Shown here piece by piece: positions 18,403-26,332 of a stretch of DNA of 64,000 bases (within the stretch, counting starts at the first letter, position 1; the number at the start of each line of letters is the position of its first letter). The DNA comes from Butyricimonas faecalis (GTDB taxonomy: Bacteria; Bacteroidota; Bacteroidia; Bacteroidales; Marinifilaceae): positions 4,030,001 to 4,094,000 of the forward strand of contig NZ_CP032819.1 of NCBI RefSeq assembly GCF_003991565.1, written 5' to 3'. Below the pieces are notes generated by a model that did not search any database, had not been told where the DNA came from, and was given only the letters and a program-made list of their open reading frames with translations. The position numbers and the translations under genes were made by a program.

Positions 18403-21069
18403 ATGTATCGTGTTATAATTATTGCCAGTGTTGTTCTGACGCTGTTTCCAGTGGTCGGCTATACGCAAAAAAAGGAGTTGGACGAGGAAGCTTATCGCTC
18501 GTGGCGACGGGTTGATGATTATCAGTTGTCAGATCATGGAGGGTGGATAAAATATCGATACATATTCTATGATAATGATTCGGCTAATGCCTTTGCTCGT
18601 AATACGTATTATTTTTATGAAATGAAAACCGGGAGAACTCGTATCTTAAGGGATATTGATTCTCCCGTGTTTTTTGCAAAAGGCGATTGGATCGCTTTTT
18701 GTAAGGTAAAGAAGGAGGGAGGTGGTGATGGGGAACGAGTTGCTTATCGGTTAAAAGATGGATACGAGATTGCAATACCGGCAGACGCCGAGTTGAATGA
18801 TTCATATCCGCAGATTGCTTATCAACGGGAGGATCGATTGATTGTCTTGAATGTGATGAGGCGGGATAGTGTGGTGCTACACGGTGTGTTCCAATATTAT
18901 TTGTACGGGAAAAAGTGGAACGTGATTTACACGAGTAAGGAGGAGCAAGGCCATGTGTTGCGCAATAGGATTGTGGAGAATGGGGTTGAGGATGTGATTT
19001 ACGTGGATAAAACCAAAAGCTTGGAGAGTTTTTATTTTTACGAAAGAGTGGGTGAAGGGAGTTTTTTTGTTGGTGCGGATATAAATTGTAAGGAAAAGTT
19101 AGACTATTATTATTTTTCTCTGGCAGATAAGAAGGCGAGCAAAGTATTATCAGCGGAGCAAATGGAGCAATTTCATATAGATCGGTATTCCATGCGATTA
19201 CTTGATGGCGAGAAGCAATTGTTGTATCGCCAGCAAGAAGGAAAGGTCGTAAGATCTGACGTGCAAGATGAAAAGGATGAAAGTTTTCAATTGGAGCTTT
19301 GGAGTTGGAATGATCTTGTGATCCCTTCGGAACAGGCTAAAAGCGGTCTTCGTCGATCCCGGTATTCACCGATTTTGTATTTGCTTGATCTGGATAGTAA
19401 GGAATGCCATAAAATGTGTGGGGAAAATCACTCCGAATTATATATAGCAGAAGGGGAGCATCCTGTTTTCGCGTACGAGAAAGATGAGCGTCCTTATTCG
19501 CGTCAGCGGGATTGGATGCATGATCAACGTTTTGATCTTTACTTGGTGGATTTAAGAAACGGGAAACACGAATTGTTGGAAAAAGAATTGACCCAAGCGG
19601 TTCATTGGAGTCCGAAAGGAGATTATTTGCTCTATTTTGATAATAAAAGTCATTCATGGGTAATCGTGAATCCTCGTTCAATGGAAAGAAATGTGTTAAG
19701 TGATATCATCCCGTATCCTTTGTATGATGAATGGTATGATCGCCCCAATCCTCCTGCTCCTTATGGTGTGGCAGGTTGGACTCGGGATGGTAGGAATGCG
19801 ATAATTTATGATCGTTTTGATATTTGGGTGATTAATTTAAGTGAGGTAGAAAAGTCGTATTGCTGGACAAAAAACAAAGGACGGGAAAATAATACGGTAT
19901 TGCGTTTGGTCGATCCCGGGAGGAATGGGGTTCGGATCGATTTGATACAAGATCAGCAGGTCGTGACGTTTGATAGGAAGAGTAAAAGTACGGGATTGAG
20001 CAAATTGTCTTCTCAAGGGAGGTTAACGCCATTAGTTCAAGAGAATGTTGCTTTCTCCGTCCTGCAAAAAACAAAAGACGGGCGAGTAATGCTTTGCATG
20101 AAACAGAGTTATCAAGAAGATCGGAATCTATGGGTATGCAATGGACAAGGGCGCAATATGAAAAAAATCACAGAGGTGAACCCTCAACAAAAGCAATATA
20201 GTTGGGGAACAGCCCAAGTGGTGGAGTGGACGAATGATAAGGGTGAGAATAACCAGGGTGTACTTTATTTGCCGGAAAACTATGATAAGAATAAAAGTTA
20301 TCCGACAATAGTTTCTTTTTATGAAACGCATTCATCGGATTTGCATGTGCATCCGGTTCCGGGACTGAGTCAGGCTATGATCGATATTCCGACCTACGTT
20401 AGTAAAGGGTATATTGTTTTTCAACCGGATGTTTATATTGAAATTGGAAAACCGGGAGAAAGCGCTTATCATGCCGTGGTTAGTGGAGTCCGGTCGCTAA
20501 TTGACAGGGGAATTGCCGATTCTTCTAGGATCGGATTACAAGGACATAGTTGGTCCGGTTTCTTGGCGGCTTATCTGGTTACTCGAACGGATATTTTTAA
20601 ATGTGTGAATATCGGAGCGGCCACCGTAAATTTGACATCTGTCTACACGGCAATTCGGGAGGGAAGCGGACAACCGAATATGTTTATGTTTGAAGATTGG
20701 CAGTGTCGTATGGGGGCAACCTTGTGGGATGATTTGGATGGTTATATTGCTAATTCGCCTTTGTTATTTGCCGATAGAATACACACTCCGGCATTGATAT
20801 TTCATTGTGATCAAGATGAGGCTGTCTCGTTTTATGATGGACGTAATCTTTTTTTAGCCTTAAGGCGGTTGCAACGGCCGGTTTGGATGTTGAATTATAT
20901 GGGACAAGGACATTTTTTGACCTCCCGTCCGGCTCAGGTTGATTGGACTATTCGTTTGCAGCAGTTCTTTGACCACTATCTAAAGAGTGCTCCGATGCCC
21001 CGTTGGATGAAAGAGGGAATTAATATTAATGAGAGAGGGGTGGATCAGAAGTATGATTTGGTAGAATAG
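18403..21069 (+). CDS. S9 family prolyl oligopeptidase-like peptidase, long type (paralogue B)
   Basis: 888 residues, signal peptide ending '..VVGYTQ'. Clear paralogue of the 15213 gene: similar start ('ELDEEAYRSWRRVDDYQLSD'), same catalytic motifs with Ser716 (GHSWSG), Asp805 (QDEAV) and His837 (GQGHF), and a nearly identical last 20 residues ending 'DQKYDLVE'. It closes the cluster of five S9 genes, which runs in one direction from 8203. The next genes are on the other strand. Confidence 0.88.
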   Translation: MYRVIIIASVVLTLFPVVGYTQKKELDEEAYRSWRRVDDYQLSDHGGWIKYRYIFYDNDSANAFARNTYYFYEMKTGRTRILRDIDSPVFFAKGDWIAFCKVKKEGGGDGERVAYRLKDGYEIAIPADAELNDSYPQIAYQREDRLIVLNVMRRDSVVLHGVFQYYLYGKKWNVIYTSKEEQGHVLRNRIVENGVEDVIYVDKTKSLESFYFYERVGEGSFFVGADINCKEKLDYYYFSLADKKASKVLSAEQMEQFHIDRYSMRLLDGEKQLLYRQQEGKVVRSDVQDEKDESFQLELWSWNDLVIPSEQAKSGLRRSRYSPILYLLDLDSKECHKMCGENHSELYIAEGEHPVFAYEKDERPYSRQRDWMHDQRFDLYLVDLRNGKHELLEKELTQAVHWSPKGDYLLYFDNKSHSWVIVNPRSMERNVLSDIIPYPLYDEWYDRPNPPAPYGVAGWTRDGRNAIIYDRFDIWVINLSEVEKSYCWTKNKGRENNTVLRLVDPGRNGVRIDLIQDQQVVTFDRKSKSTGLSKLSSQGRLTPLVQENVAFSVLQKTKDGRVMLCMKQSYQEDRNLWVCNGQGRNMKKITEVNPQQKQYSWGTAQVVEWTNDKGENNQGVLYLPENYDKNKSYPTIVSFYETHSSDLHVHPVPGLSQAMIDIPTYVSKGYIVFQPDVYIEIGKPGESAYHAVVSGVRSLIDRGIADSSRIGLQGHSWSGFLAAYLVTRTDIFKCVNIGAATVNLTSVYTAIREGSGQPNMFMFEDWQCRMGATLWDDLDGYIANSPLLFADRIHTPALIFHCDQDEAVSFYDGRNLFLALRRLQRPVWMLNYMGQGHFLTSRPAQVDWTIRLQQFFDHYLKSAPMPRWMKEGININERGVDQKYDLVE

Positions 21070-21092
21070 GGGGGTGATTTTTAACGTGAGTG

Positions 21093-21695
21093 CTATATCG
21101 TACAAAAGAAAGTAACTAAAAACGGTACACTTAAATCTACCAGCATTCCGTGAACAATGGATATAATTACAAACTCCTTCCCACAAAACTTCGTGATAAT
21201 AGGGAGTGTGGTATCGGCAGTCGTTGCTCCTCCCACGGATATCGGGGCAAGTTTTCCGAAATAACGCACGAGCAAAGGAGCTGCCAGTAGGGCGATCAAT
21301 TCTCGTAGAATGTTGGAAACGAGGGCGATTGTACCGAGTTCTGCTCCTTTGTACTGAGTGATGAAAATGGTTGAGAGAGAATAATATCCGAATCCGGAAC
21401 CTACGGCGAGGCAGTCGGTTAGACTTTTGCCGCTTAAGGCAAGACTGATTAAAGCGGAGCCGGCTAGAGTTCCAATGATTGTTGCCAATGGAACCAAGAT
21501 AATTTTGAAGTTTTGATGTTTTAAGGCTTCCAATGCTTTTTTATCGCTTCCGATGCTGATGCCGACAAAAAACATGAGAGCATATAAGGCATAAAGGGTA
21601 GGGGCTTCGGCGGTTAACAGAGAAGGAACATGCACGAATCTGCCTATTAGGACGCCTGCAATAAAGAAAGAGACAATGATGATACTACCTTTCAT
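21093..21695 (-). CDS. lysO: LysO-type lysine exporter, C-terminal transport domain (separate gene)
   Basis: 200 residues, very hydrophobic, with about six membrane segments; contains 'ALYALMFFVGISIGSDKKAL' and 'GSGFGYYSLSTIFITQYKGAELGTIALVSNILRE', conserved in the LysO (YbjE, Lys_export) family that exports L-lysine across the inner membrane. In Escherichia coli LysO is one chain of about 300 residues; here the two halves are separate genes, the smaller one (21704-21973) being upstream. The ATG at 21695 lies 8 bp after that gene's stop; an in-frame upstream ATG (21749) would overlap it and add unlike residues. The two products probably assemble together. Confidence 0.82.
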   Translation of the reverse strand: MKGSIIIVSFFIAGVLIGRFVHVPSLLTAEAPTLYALYALMFFVGISIGSDKKALEALKHQNFKIILVPLATIIGTLAGSALISLALSGKSLTDCLAVGSGFGYYSLSTIFITQYKGAELGTIALVSNILRELIALLAAPLLVRYFGKLAPISVGGATTADTTLPIITKFCGKEFVIISIVHGMLVDLSVPFLVTFFCTI

Positions 21696-21703
21696 GGATG
21701 CAA

Positions 21704-21973
21704 TTATTTCGTGGACATGAAGAAAAAACGATATACTCCCCAAGCGCACAACACGCTTCCCGCGATGGCAGCTAGAGTAATAAGTAGAGCTTCTAATCCG
21801 ATAGAGTCTAGATGATTCATTACCTCCCCGTTAGCTCCAACCGTGATGCCTAGAAGAAAGAGGAGGAGAAATATGGCATAATTGATGAGTTTTTGCACGA
21901 ATTTCAAATTTTTCTCTTTAAAAGCATATCCTAAAATGACGCCACAAACCATCAAGCTAATAACTGTAATCAT
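21704..21973 (-). CDS. LysO-type lysine exporter, N-terminal domain (separate gene)
   Basis: 89 residues with three predicted membrane helices ('MITVISLMVCGVILGYAF', 'INYAIFLLLFLLGITVGAN', 'ALLITLAAIAGSVLCAWGVYRFF'). It matches the N-terminal part of LysO/DUF340 proteins, and the C-terminal part follows as the next gene. Split forms of this transporter are common in Bacteroidota, so this is not evidence of a frameshift. A -7 box (TAGTTTTG on the minus strand) lies at 21995-22002, just upstream. Confidence 0.78.
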   Translation of the reverse strand: MITVISLMVCGVILGYAFKEKNLKFVQKLINYAIFLLLFLLGITVGANGEVMNHLDSIGLEALLITLAAIAGSVLCAWGVYRFFFMSTK

Positions 21974-21994
21974 AATTTCTTAGATTTCATATTA

Positions 21995-22002
21995 CAAAAC
22001 TA
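21995..22002 (-). promoter_or_regulatory. Bacteroides-type -7 box for the LysO genes
   Basis: CAAAACTA on the plus strand reads TAGTTTTG on the minus strand, matching TAnnTTTG, 22 bp before the start codon at 21973. No clear TTTG is seen at -33. Confidence 0.45.
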
Positions 22003-22110
22003 CAATTTCTTTTGCAGAATTGCTATATTTATAAATTCATACTTAAAAATGTAACATGGATGAAATGTGTTACGTTAATGTTATCGTATTTAAATCTTTA
22101 AAATGTTGTT

Positions 22111-22548
22111 ATGAAAAAAGTAATTTCGTCTATAATCGCCCCCAACCAGAAATTCTTGAGCCTGGGCTTGTTGATTTTACGTGTATTGGTTGGAATAACT
22201 ATGTTGACGCATGGTTTAGCCAAATTGACATCGTTCTCCGAACTGTCTGCCACCTTCCCGGATCCTATCGGTTTAGGGAGTACTTTGTCGTTGATTTTGA
22301 TTATTGGAGCCGAAGTCGGATGTTCCTTATTCGTTATCGTGGGAGCTTTTACACGATTAGCAGTAATCCCGTTGGTGTTTTCTATGCTGGTGGTTATATT
22401 TGTTGTGCATGCCAATGATCCATTTCAGATGAAGGAATTACCTTTCCTGTATTTAGGTATTTATATTTTGCTATTTTTTACGGGAGCCGGGAGAATATCT
22501 CTTGACACGATCATTTCTAAAAAGATAGATGTCGGTATTCAAAAATAA
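22111..22548 (+). CDS. DoxX family membrane protein
   Basis: 145 residues with four predicted membrane helices. The 'LLILRVLVGITMLTHGLAKL' start, 'GSTLSLILIIGAEVGCSLFVIVGAFTR' and the final 'YLGIYILLFFTGAGRISLD' are typical of DoxX-family inner-membrane proteins, linked to redox balance and quinone-associated functions in some bacteria but mostly of unknown role. It stands alone, divergent from the LysO pair and convergent with a small membrane protein gene, with a shared terminator hairpin between. Confidence 0.88.
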   Translation: MKKVISSIIAPNQKFLSLGLLILRVLVGITMLTHGLAKLTSFSELSATFPDPIGLGSTLSLILIIGAEVGCSLFVIVGAFTRLAVIPLVFSMLVVIFVVHANDPFQMKELPFLYLGIYILLFFTGAGRISLDTIISKKIDVGIQK

Positions 22549-22556
22549 GGAGAAAG

Positions 22557-22587
22557 GCAGGAATCCTAAGGGATTGCCTGCTCTTTT
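22557..22587. terminator. Bidirectional terminator hairpin after DoxX
   Basis: GCAGGAATCC (22557-22566) pairs with GGATT-G-CCTGC (22571-22581; one bulged G), followed by CTCTTTT. It overlaps the 3' end of the convergent small ORF at 22566-22715 and can serve both genes. Confidence 0.55.
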
Positions 22588-22715
22588 CCATCCAGAATGG
22601 GAATCACGTTTTCGTCCTCTTCTAATACGGTCGCTGCTAATAGCCAATATATTAATAGAATGATGGCGATAATAATTCCGACAATAGTCCAAGGATTCGT
22701 TTTTTTCTTTTTCAT
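22566..22715 (-). CDS. Small single-span membrane protein
   Basis: 49 residues: a basic start (MKKKKTNPW), one membrane helix ('TIVGIIIAIILLIYWLLAATVL') and an acidic tail. The pattern fits a small inner-membrane protein with the N-terminus inside. An in-frame ATG 33 bp upstream (22748) adds non-basic residues and is less likely. No family recognised; convergent with doxX. Confidence 0.5.
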   Translation of the reverse strand: MKKKKTNPWTIVGIIIAIILLIYWLLAATVLEEDENVIPILDGKEQAIP

Positions 22716-22835
22716 GCTTGCTAATGTTATAAATGTTTTGTTAAGCATGAACGTAAATCAATGTATTTTGTTTGTTTTTTTTGAGAATATTCTGGGGTAC
22801 GTGAGCCCTGTTTGTACCATAAACATGCTATAAAC

Positions 22836-22867
22836 AAAAATCAGTCACCTTGTAAGTAACTGATTTT
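22836..22867 (-). terminator. Terminator of tRNA-Cys
   Basis: On the minus strand AAAATCAGT (from 22867) pairs with ACTGATTTTT (to 22836), followed by TTG. It begins a few bases after the 3' end of the tRNA. Confidence 0.6.
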
Positions 22868-22870
22868 CTG

Positions 22871-22941
22871 AGGTCGGTAGCAGATTTGAACTGCTGTACG
22901 CGGTTTTGCAGACCGCTGCCTAACCGCTCGGCCAACCGACC
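22871..22941 (-). tRNA. tRNA-Cys (anticodon GCA)
   Basis: The minus strand folds as a tRNA: acceptor stem GGTCGGT (22941-22935) with ACCGACC (22878-22872); anticodon stem GCGGT/ACCGC with the loop CTGCAAA, giving anticodon GCA; T arm with GTTCAAATC; discriminator base U, the usual identity base for cysteine. CCA is not encoded. A Bacteroides-type -7 box lies 20 bp upstream and a terminator directly downstream, so it is a single-gene unit. Confidence 0.95.
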
Positions 22942-22960
22942 CTTTTGCGATTTTGCGTGG

Positions 22961-22968
22961 CAAAGATA
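22961..22968 (-). promoter_or_regulatory. -7 box of the tRNA-Cys promoter
   Basis: CAAAGATA on the plus strand reads TATCTTTG on the minus strand, a perfect TAnnTTTG, 20 bp before the mature tRNA 5' end. The -33 element is weak. Confidence 0.65.
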
Positions 22969-23005
22969 AGGCAATATTTTGGATTTTGCAATACCTTGCT
23001 ATAAT

Positions 23006-23359
23006 TTATTTGGATAAAGTAACGCTCGTGGCTGCAATCTTTCCTCCCAATGGCGGGTTTAGTTTTGAAACCTTGATAGTTACATGAGAAATTTGCGGAA
23101 AGGCGTTATAAAGGGCGTTAATCATTCTTTGGGCCACATGCTCCAACAAATGTGAGGTAATCATCATTTCTTTGGCTATCACCTCGTATGCGGTAAGATA
23201 ATTCAACGCATCTTCGATGTTGTCTGTTTGGGCCGCTTTGGTGCAATCTGTTTCGATACGGGCATAAACCATGAATTTGTTCCCCACGACACGTTCTGTT
23301 TCATAACATCCGTGGAAAGCAAAAAATTCCATTCCTTCAATTTCGATGATTCCATTCAT
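23006..23359 (-). CDS. folB: Dihydroneopterin aldolase
   Basis: 117 residues, the usual length. FolB cleaves 7,8-dihydroneopterin to 6-hydroxymethyl-dihydropterin in folate synthesis. Visible family features are 'GIIEIEGMEFFAFHGCYETER' at the start (the tyrosine-containing hairpin), 'DNIEDALNYLTAYEVIAKEM', 'HLLEHVAQRMINAL' with the catalytic Glu region, and 'VTIKVSKLNPPLGG' with the conserved catalytic Lys. Cytoplasmic. No folate-pathway neighbour is present; it stands alone between tRNA-Cys and a non-coding region. Confidence 0.92.
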   Translation of the reverse strand: MNGIIEIEGMEFFAFHGCYETERVVGNKFMVYARIETDCTKAAQTDNIEDALNYLTAYEVIAKEMMITSHLLEHVAQRMINALYNAFPQISHVTIKVSKLNPPLGGKIAATSVTLSK

Positions 23360-23782
23360 AATTGTTAATTTTTGTTTCTGTAAAAATAATAGTATCTTTC
23401 GTCTTTAAATGCAAAAGAGCCGACGGGAAATGTCGACTCTTAAGATTACATTACTAACTACTAACCTAAACCATACAAACTTATGAAAAATCTTCAATCT
23501 CTTAAAGACGCTGCAAAGATAAAGCGTCTATTATAACTAGACTAATTTTAATTGTTAATAAAAGCTATTTAATGAGTTAATATTGTTTAATGTTTTGTGT
23601 CGATAAAGCCATATTTTGAGTAATTGTAAGTGTATGTCATTGTAATTGGGTAATTAATAGGTTTTATCGTGTATAGCTCGTGTGAATGCAGGTGTATTTT
23701 TGTTAATTTCTTATTAGTAAATGACCTATAAAATGAATTTTATTTGTAAGTTTAACAAGTGGTTTTAGATGAATAAATTAAT
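23360..23782. other. 423-bp non-coding region upstream of folB and cysQ
   Basis: No convincing gene. It holds a hairpin at 23415-23441 and a perfect minus-strand -7 box (TATCTTTG) at 23514-23521, which together could bound a short RNA (listed separately). The remaining 23540-23782 is very AT-rich and shows only scattered TA/TTTG-like words that may be the promoter of the gene at 23783; no clear TTTG/TAnnTTTG pair was found. Confidence 0.5.
23413..23507 (-). ncRNA. Candidate small RNA or folB leader
   Basis: On the minus strand a perfect TAnnTTTG box (23521-23514) is followed about 75-100 nt later by a hairpin, AAGAG-T-CGAC / GTCG-G-CTCTT (23441-23415), then TTTTGC. Promoter plus terminator would give a transcript of roughly 95 nt ending before folB. 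Alternatively it is the folB 5' leader with an attenuator. The -33 element is not recognisable and the T-run is short, so this is tentative. Confidence 0.3.
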
Positions 23783-25972
23783 ATGATGAATTGGATAAAA
23801 GTAGCAGATATTCAGCGTCTTATTGAACAGGCGGGAAAGCTGATAAAAGAGGTGTATGACAAGAGAAATTTTAACGTGGAGCTAAAAGGAGATCATACAC
23901 CGGTGACGGAAGCGGATAAAATGTCGAGTGAGTATATTACAAGTGCTTTGAAAAAGTTGTATCCGGACATTCCGGTGATTAGTGAAGAGTCGTCGTTGCC
24001 GGCTTATGAAGAACGCGAGAAATGGACATACGCTTGGATTATTGATCCGCTGGACGGTACGAAGGAATTTATATATCGGAATGGGCGTTTTTGCATCAAC
24101 ATTGCCCTTCTGGAAAAGGGGAAACCTGTATTCGGGATGATTAATAACGTGTGTGATGGTGAGATATTATGGGCTTTTGCTAGCGGGGAGAAGGGAATGG
24201 TAAAAAATGGGAGGGAAGAAATTTTCCCGAATGACGAGGAGAAAAGCTCAAAGTTGAGGGTAGCTGTCAGTTGTTTTCATGTAACGGAATGGGAACTACG
24301 ATATGTCGATTACCTGAAATCTTTGGGGCATGAGGTGGAACTCGTCCCGTTAGGAGCGTCATCAAAGCATTGTATGCTTGCTAAAGGGGAGGTAGATATA
24401 TGTCCTAAGTTCGGGAAATGCTCGGAATGGGATGTAGCGGCAGGACAAGTGCTAGTGGAAGCCGCGGGAGGTTACGTGGTAAACGCGGAGACAGGAGGAG
24501 AGGTCTGTTATAATAAAGAGGATATGATAAGTCCTCCTTTTGTCATGTTTGGCAAGCGTGTTTATGATGAAATTAAAAAAGGGAATAAGACTTTTTTAGA
24601 TTTCAAAGCAAAAAGTGTAGTAAAAAATGATTATCTTGGGGCTCGAAGAAATGAAATAAAAAAACAAGATATAATGGAAAAACAATACGCTAAAGAATTA
24701 GTAGAGTTTATACACGAGAGTCCGACAAACTTTCATGCTGTGGCAAATGCCAAAAAGGAATTACTAGGTAATGGTTATAAACAACTTTTCTCGGGAGAAG
24801 CATGGCAAATAGAAAAAGGAGGTAAGTATTTCGTGACGAAAAATCACTCTTCGCTTTTTGCTTTCGAGATTGGCAGTGGAGAGATCGCTGAAGAAGGGTT
24901 CAAGATTATTTGTGCCCATAGTGATTCCCCAACGTTTAAAATTAAACCGAATGCTGCCATGCCTGTTGCCGGGAAATATTTGAAATTGAACACGGAAGTG
25001 TATGGAGGGCCGATTATGTACACGTGGTTCGACAGACCATTGTCCATGGCTGGGCGGGTGATGTTGCGTAGCTTGAACCCGTTGAAACCTGCAACCCAGT
25101 TTGTGAATTTCAAGCGTCCGTTGATGGTTATTCCTCACATTGCCATCCATTTCAACCGTGCCGTGAATGACCAAGGTAACCCGTTGAGCAAGCAGAAAGA
25201 TATGCTTCCCGTGATTGCCATGATAAACGAAACTTTCGAAAAAGATAATTATCTGGTAAAACTTATTGCCGAAGAGATGGGTGTAAGTCAGGACGACATA
25301 CTTGATTTTGACTTGACTCTATATGAATACGAGAAAGGCTGTTTGTTCGGGGCGAACGAGGAGTTCATATCAAGCGGTAAGCTGGATGATTTAGCCATGG
25401 CTCATGCCGGGTTAAAAGCATTCGTGGCTTCAGAGAAATGTCGTAAGACGAAAGTGCTTGCTATTTTTGATAACGAGGAAGTGGGAAGTGGAACGAAACA
25501 AGGTGCTGGATCTCCGGTTTTGAGAACGATAATTGAGCGTATCGTTTTCGGATTGGGAGGAAAGCCGGAAGATTTATATCGTGCAATTCATAATTCCTTC
25601 ATGATCTCTGCAGATATGGCTCATGCGCTTCACCCGAATTACGTGGAAAAACATGATCCCACGAATCATCCTGTGATAAACGGTGGTCCCGTGATTAAAA
25701 TTAACGCGAACCAGAAATATATCACGGACGGGGATTCTGCTGCCGTCTTCAAGACGATCTGTAAGATGGCTGGGGTGCCTTGTCAAGAATTTGTAAACCA
25801 TTCGGACATGGCCGGAGGTTCAACGTTGGGAAATATATTATTATCGCAAATGGAAATGCGTGGAGTGGATATCGGTAATCCTATGTGGGCAATGCATTCC
25901 GTTCGGGAAACGGGCGGGGTATTGGATCATGCTTACGTGATAAAAGCTTTCACTACGTTTTATAATATTTAA
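23783..25972 (+). CDS. CysQ-like bisphosphate nucleotidase fused in frame to M18 aminopeptidase
   Basis: 729 residues in one frame with two unrelated enzymes. Residues about 1-262 are an inositol-monophosphatase-family protein most like CysQ (3'(2'),5'-bisphosphate nucleotidase, sulfate assimilation): metal ligands Glu69, Asp88 and Asp91 in DPLDGT, and Asp217 in EWDVAAGQ. Residues from Met298 (ATG at 24674) form a complete M18 zinc aminopeptidase (aspartyl aminopeptidase type): 'CAHSDSPTFKIKP', 'FDNEEVGSGTKQGAGS', 'HSDMAGGSTLG'. The link (about 263-297) is AT-rich and looks like a translated intergenic stretch; the M18 part has its own good ATG and a possible -7-like TATCTTGG just before it. 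Either a true bifunctional fusion or two genes joined by loss of the first stop codon. Both enzymes are cytoplasmic. Confidence 0.82.
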   Translation: MMNWIKVADIQRLIEQAGKLIKEVYDKRNFNVELKGDHTPVTEADKMSSEYITSALKKLYPDIPVISEESSLPAYEEREKWTYAWIIDPLDGTKEFIYRNGRFCINIALLEKGKPVFGMINNVCDGEILWAFASGEKGMVKNGREEIFPNDEEKSSKLRVAVSCFHVTEWELRYVDYLKSLGHEVELVPLGASSKHCMLAKGEVDICPKFGKCSEWDVAAGQVLVEAAGGYVVNAETGGEVCYNKEDMISPPFVMFGKRVYDEIKKGNKTFLDFKAKSVVKNDYLGARRNEIKKQDIMEKQYAKELVEFIHESPTNFHAVANAKKELLGNGYKQLFSGEAWQIEKGGKYFVTKNHSSLFAFEIGSGEIAEEGFKIICAHSDSPTFKIKPNAAMPVAGKYLKLNTEVYGGPIMYTWFDRPLSMAGRVMLRSLNPLKPATQFVNFKRPLMVIPHIAIHFNRAVNDQGNPLSKQKDMLPVIAMINETFEKDNYLVKLIAEEMGVSQDDILDFDLTLYEYEKGCLFGANEEFISSGKLDDLAMAHAGLKAFVASEKCRKTKVLAIFDNEEVGSGTKQGAGSPVLRTIIERIVFGLGGKPEDLYRAIHNSFMISADMAHALHPNYVEKHDPTNHPVINGGPVIKINANQKYITDGDSAAVFKTICKMAGVPCQEFVNHSDMAGGSTLGNILLSQMEMRGVDIGNPMWAMHSVRETGGVLDHAYVIKAFTTFYNI

Positions 25973-25995
25973 AATTGTTGTTATTTGGAGGAAAG

Positions 25996-26023
25996 GTCGG
26001 GCTGTTGTCAGTCCGGCTTTTTT
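25996..26023 (+). terminator. Rho-independent terminator of the CysQ-M18 gene
   Basis: GTCGGGCTG (25996-26004), loop TTGT, CAGTCCGGC (26009-26017; two G-U pairs), then six T. It begins 23 bp after the stop codon. Confidence 0.85.
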
Positions 26024-26035
26024 GCTTAAAAACAG

Positions 26036-26225
26036 ATGAAAATGAAATTTACATTATTGTTTTTTTTATCATTAATATCTTTTTCACTAGGTACTACGCA
26101 AATATCTAAAGTAAAAAATAAAAAAGTCAAACTGCAATTAAATAATAAGGTTTTTGAACTTTACGTACCTAAAGGGTACATATTGTCAATTAATACGACA
26201 ATAGAAAATGTTGAATATTTGTTTA
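26036..26225 (+). pseudogene. Secreted small protein, N-terminal fragment interrupted by the transposon
   Basis: Begins with ATG and a clear signal peptide ('MKMKFTLLFFLSLISFSLG'), then 'VKLQLNNKVFELYVPKGYILSINT'. The reading frame runs into the transposon's left end and stops after two foreign bases-worth of codon (TAA at 26228-26230). Removing the 6452-bp element and one copy of the 8-bp duplication continues the frame as '..ENVEYLF-KYPDSSCIYVSD', which then leads into the 32710-33006 frame after one T is removed from a run of nine. The rebuilt protein would be about 162 residues, secreted, of unknown family. Confidence 0.75.
26218..26225. repeat. Target site duplication, left copy (TTTGTTTA)
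   Basis: Identical to 32678-32685 directly after the right end of the element. Eight bases is the duplication length known for IS1595-family elements. Confidence 0.92.
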
Positions 26226-26251
26226 GGTAACTATATACAAGTTTACACCAA
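26226..26251 (+). repeat. Left terminal inverted repeat
   Basis: Perfect inverted match to 32652-32677; begins GGTAACTATATACAAG. It also shares TACAAGT/ACTTGTA (26236-26242 and 26251-26257), a small palindrome found only at this end. Confidence 0.93.
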
Positions 26252-26260
26252 CTTGTAATT

Positions 26261-26293
26261 TATAAAGGGATAGAATAAAACTATCCCTTTTAT
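26261..26293. terminator. Bidirectional terminator just inside the left end
   Basis: AAAGGGATAG (26264-26273) pairs perfectly with CTATCCCTTT (26281-26290), flanked by A/T-rich tails on both sides. It can end the leftward toxin-antitoxin transcript and block read-in from outside the element. Confidence 0.75.
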
Positions 26294-26332
26294 AATTGTG
26301 TAACTGTCAGATTAAGTCTTGACTAATTCAAA

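Noticed and set aside
22056..22418. Plus-strand frame overlapping doxX
   Set aside because: Different frame within DoxX, whose family match is clear; no family features of its own.
23483..23536. Seventeen-codon frame starting MKNLQSLKD upstream of cysQ
   Set aside because: Too short, no clear promoter on that strand and no known leader-peptide feature such as a run of one amino acid.
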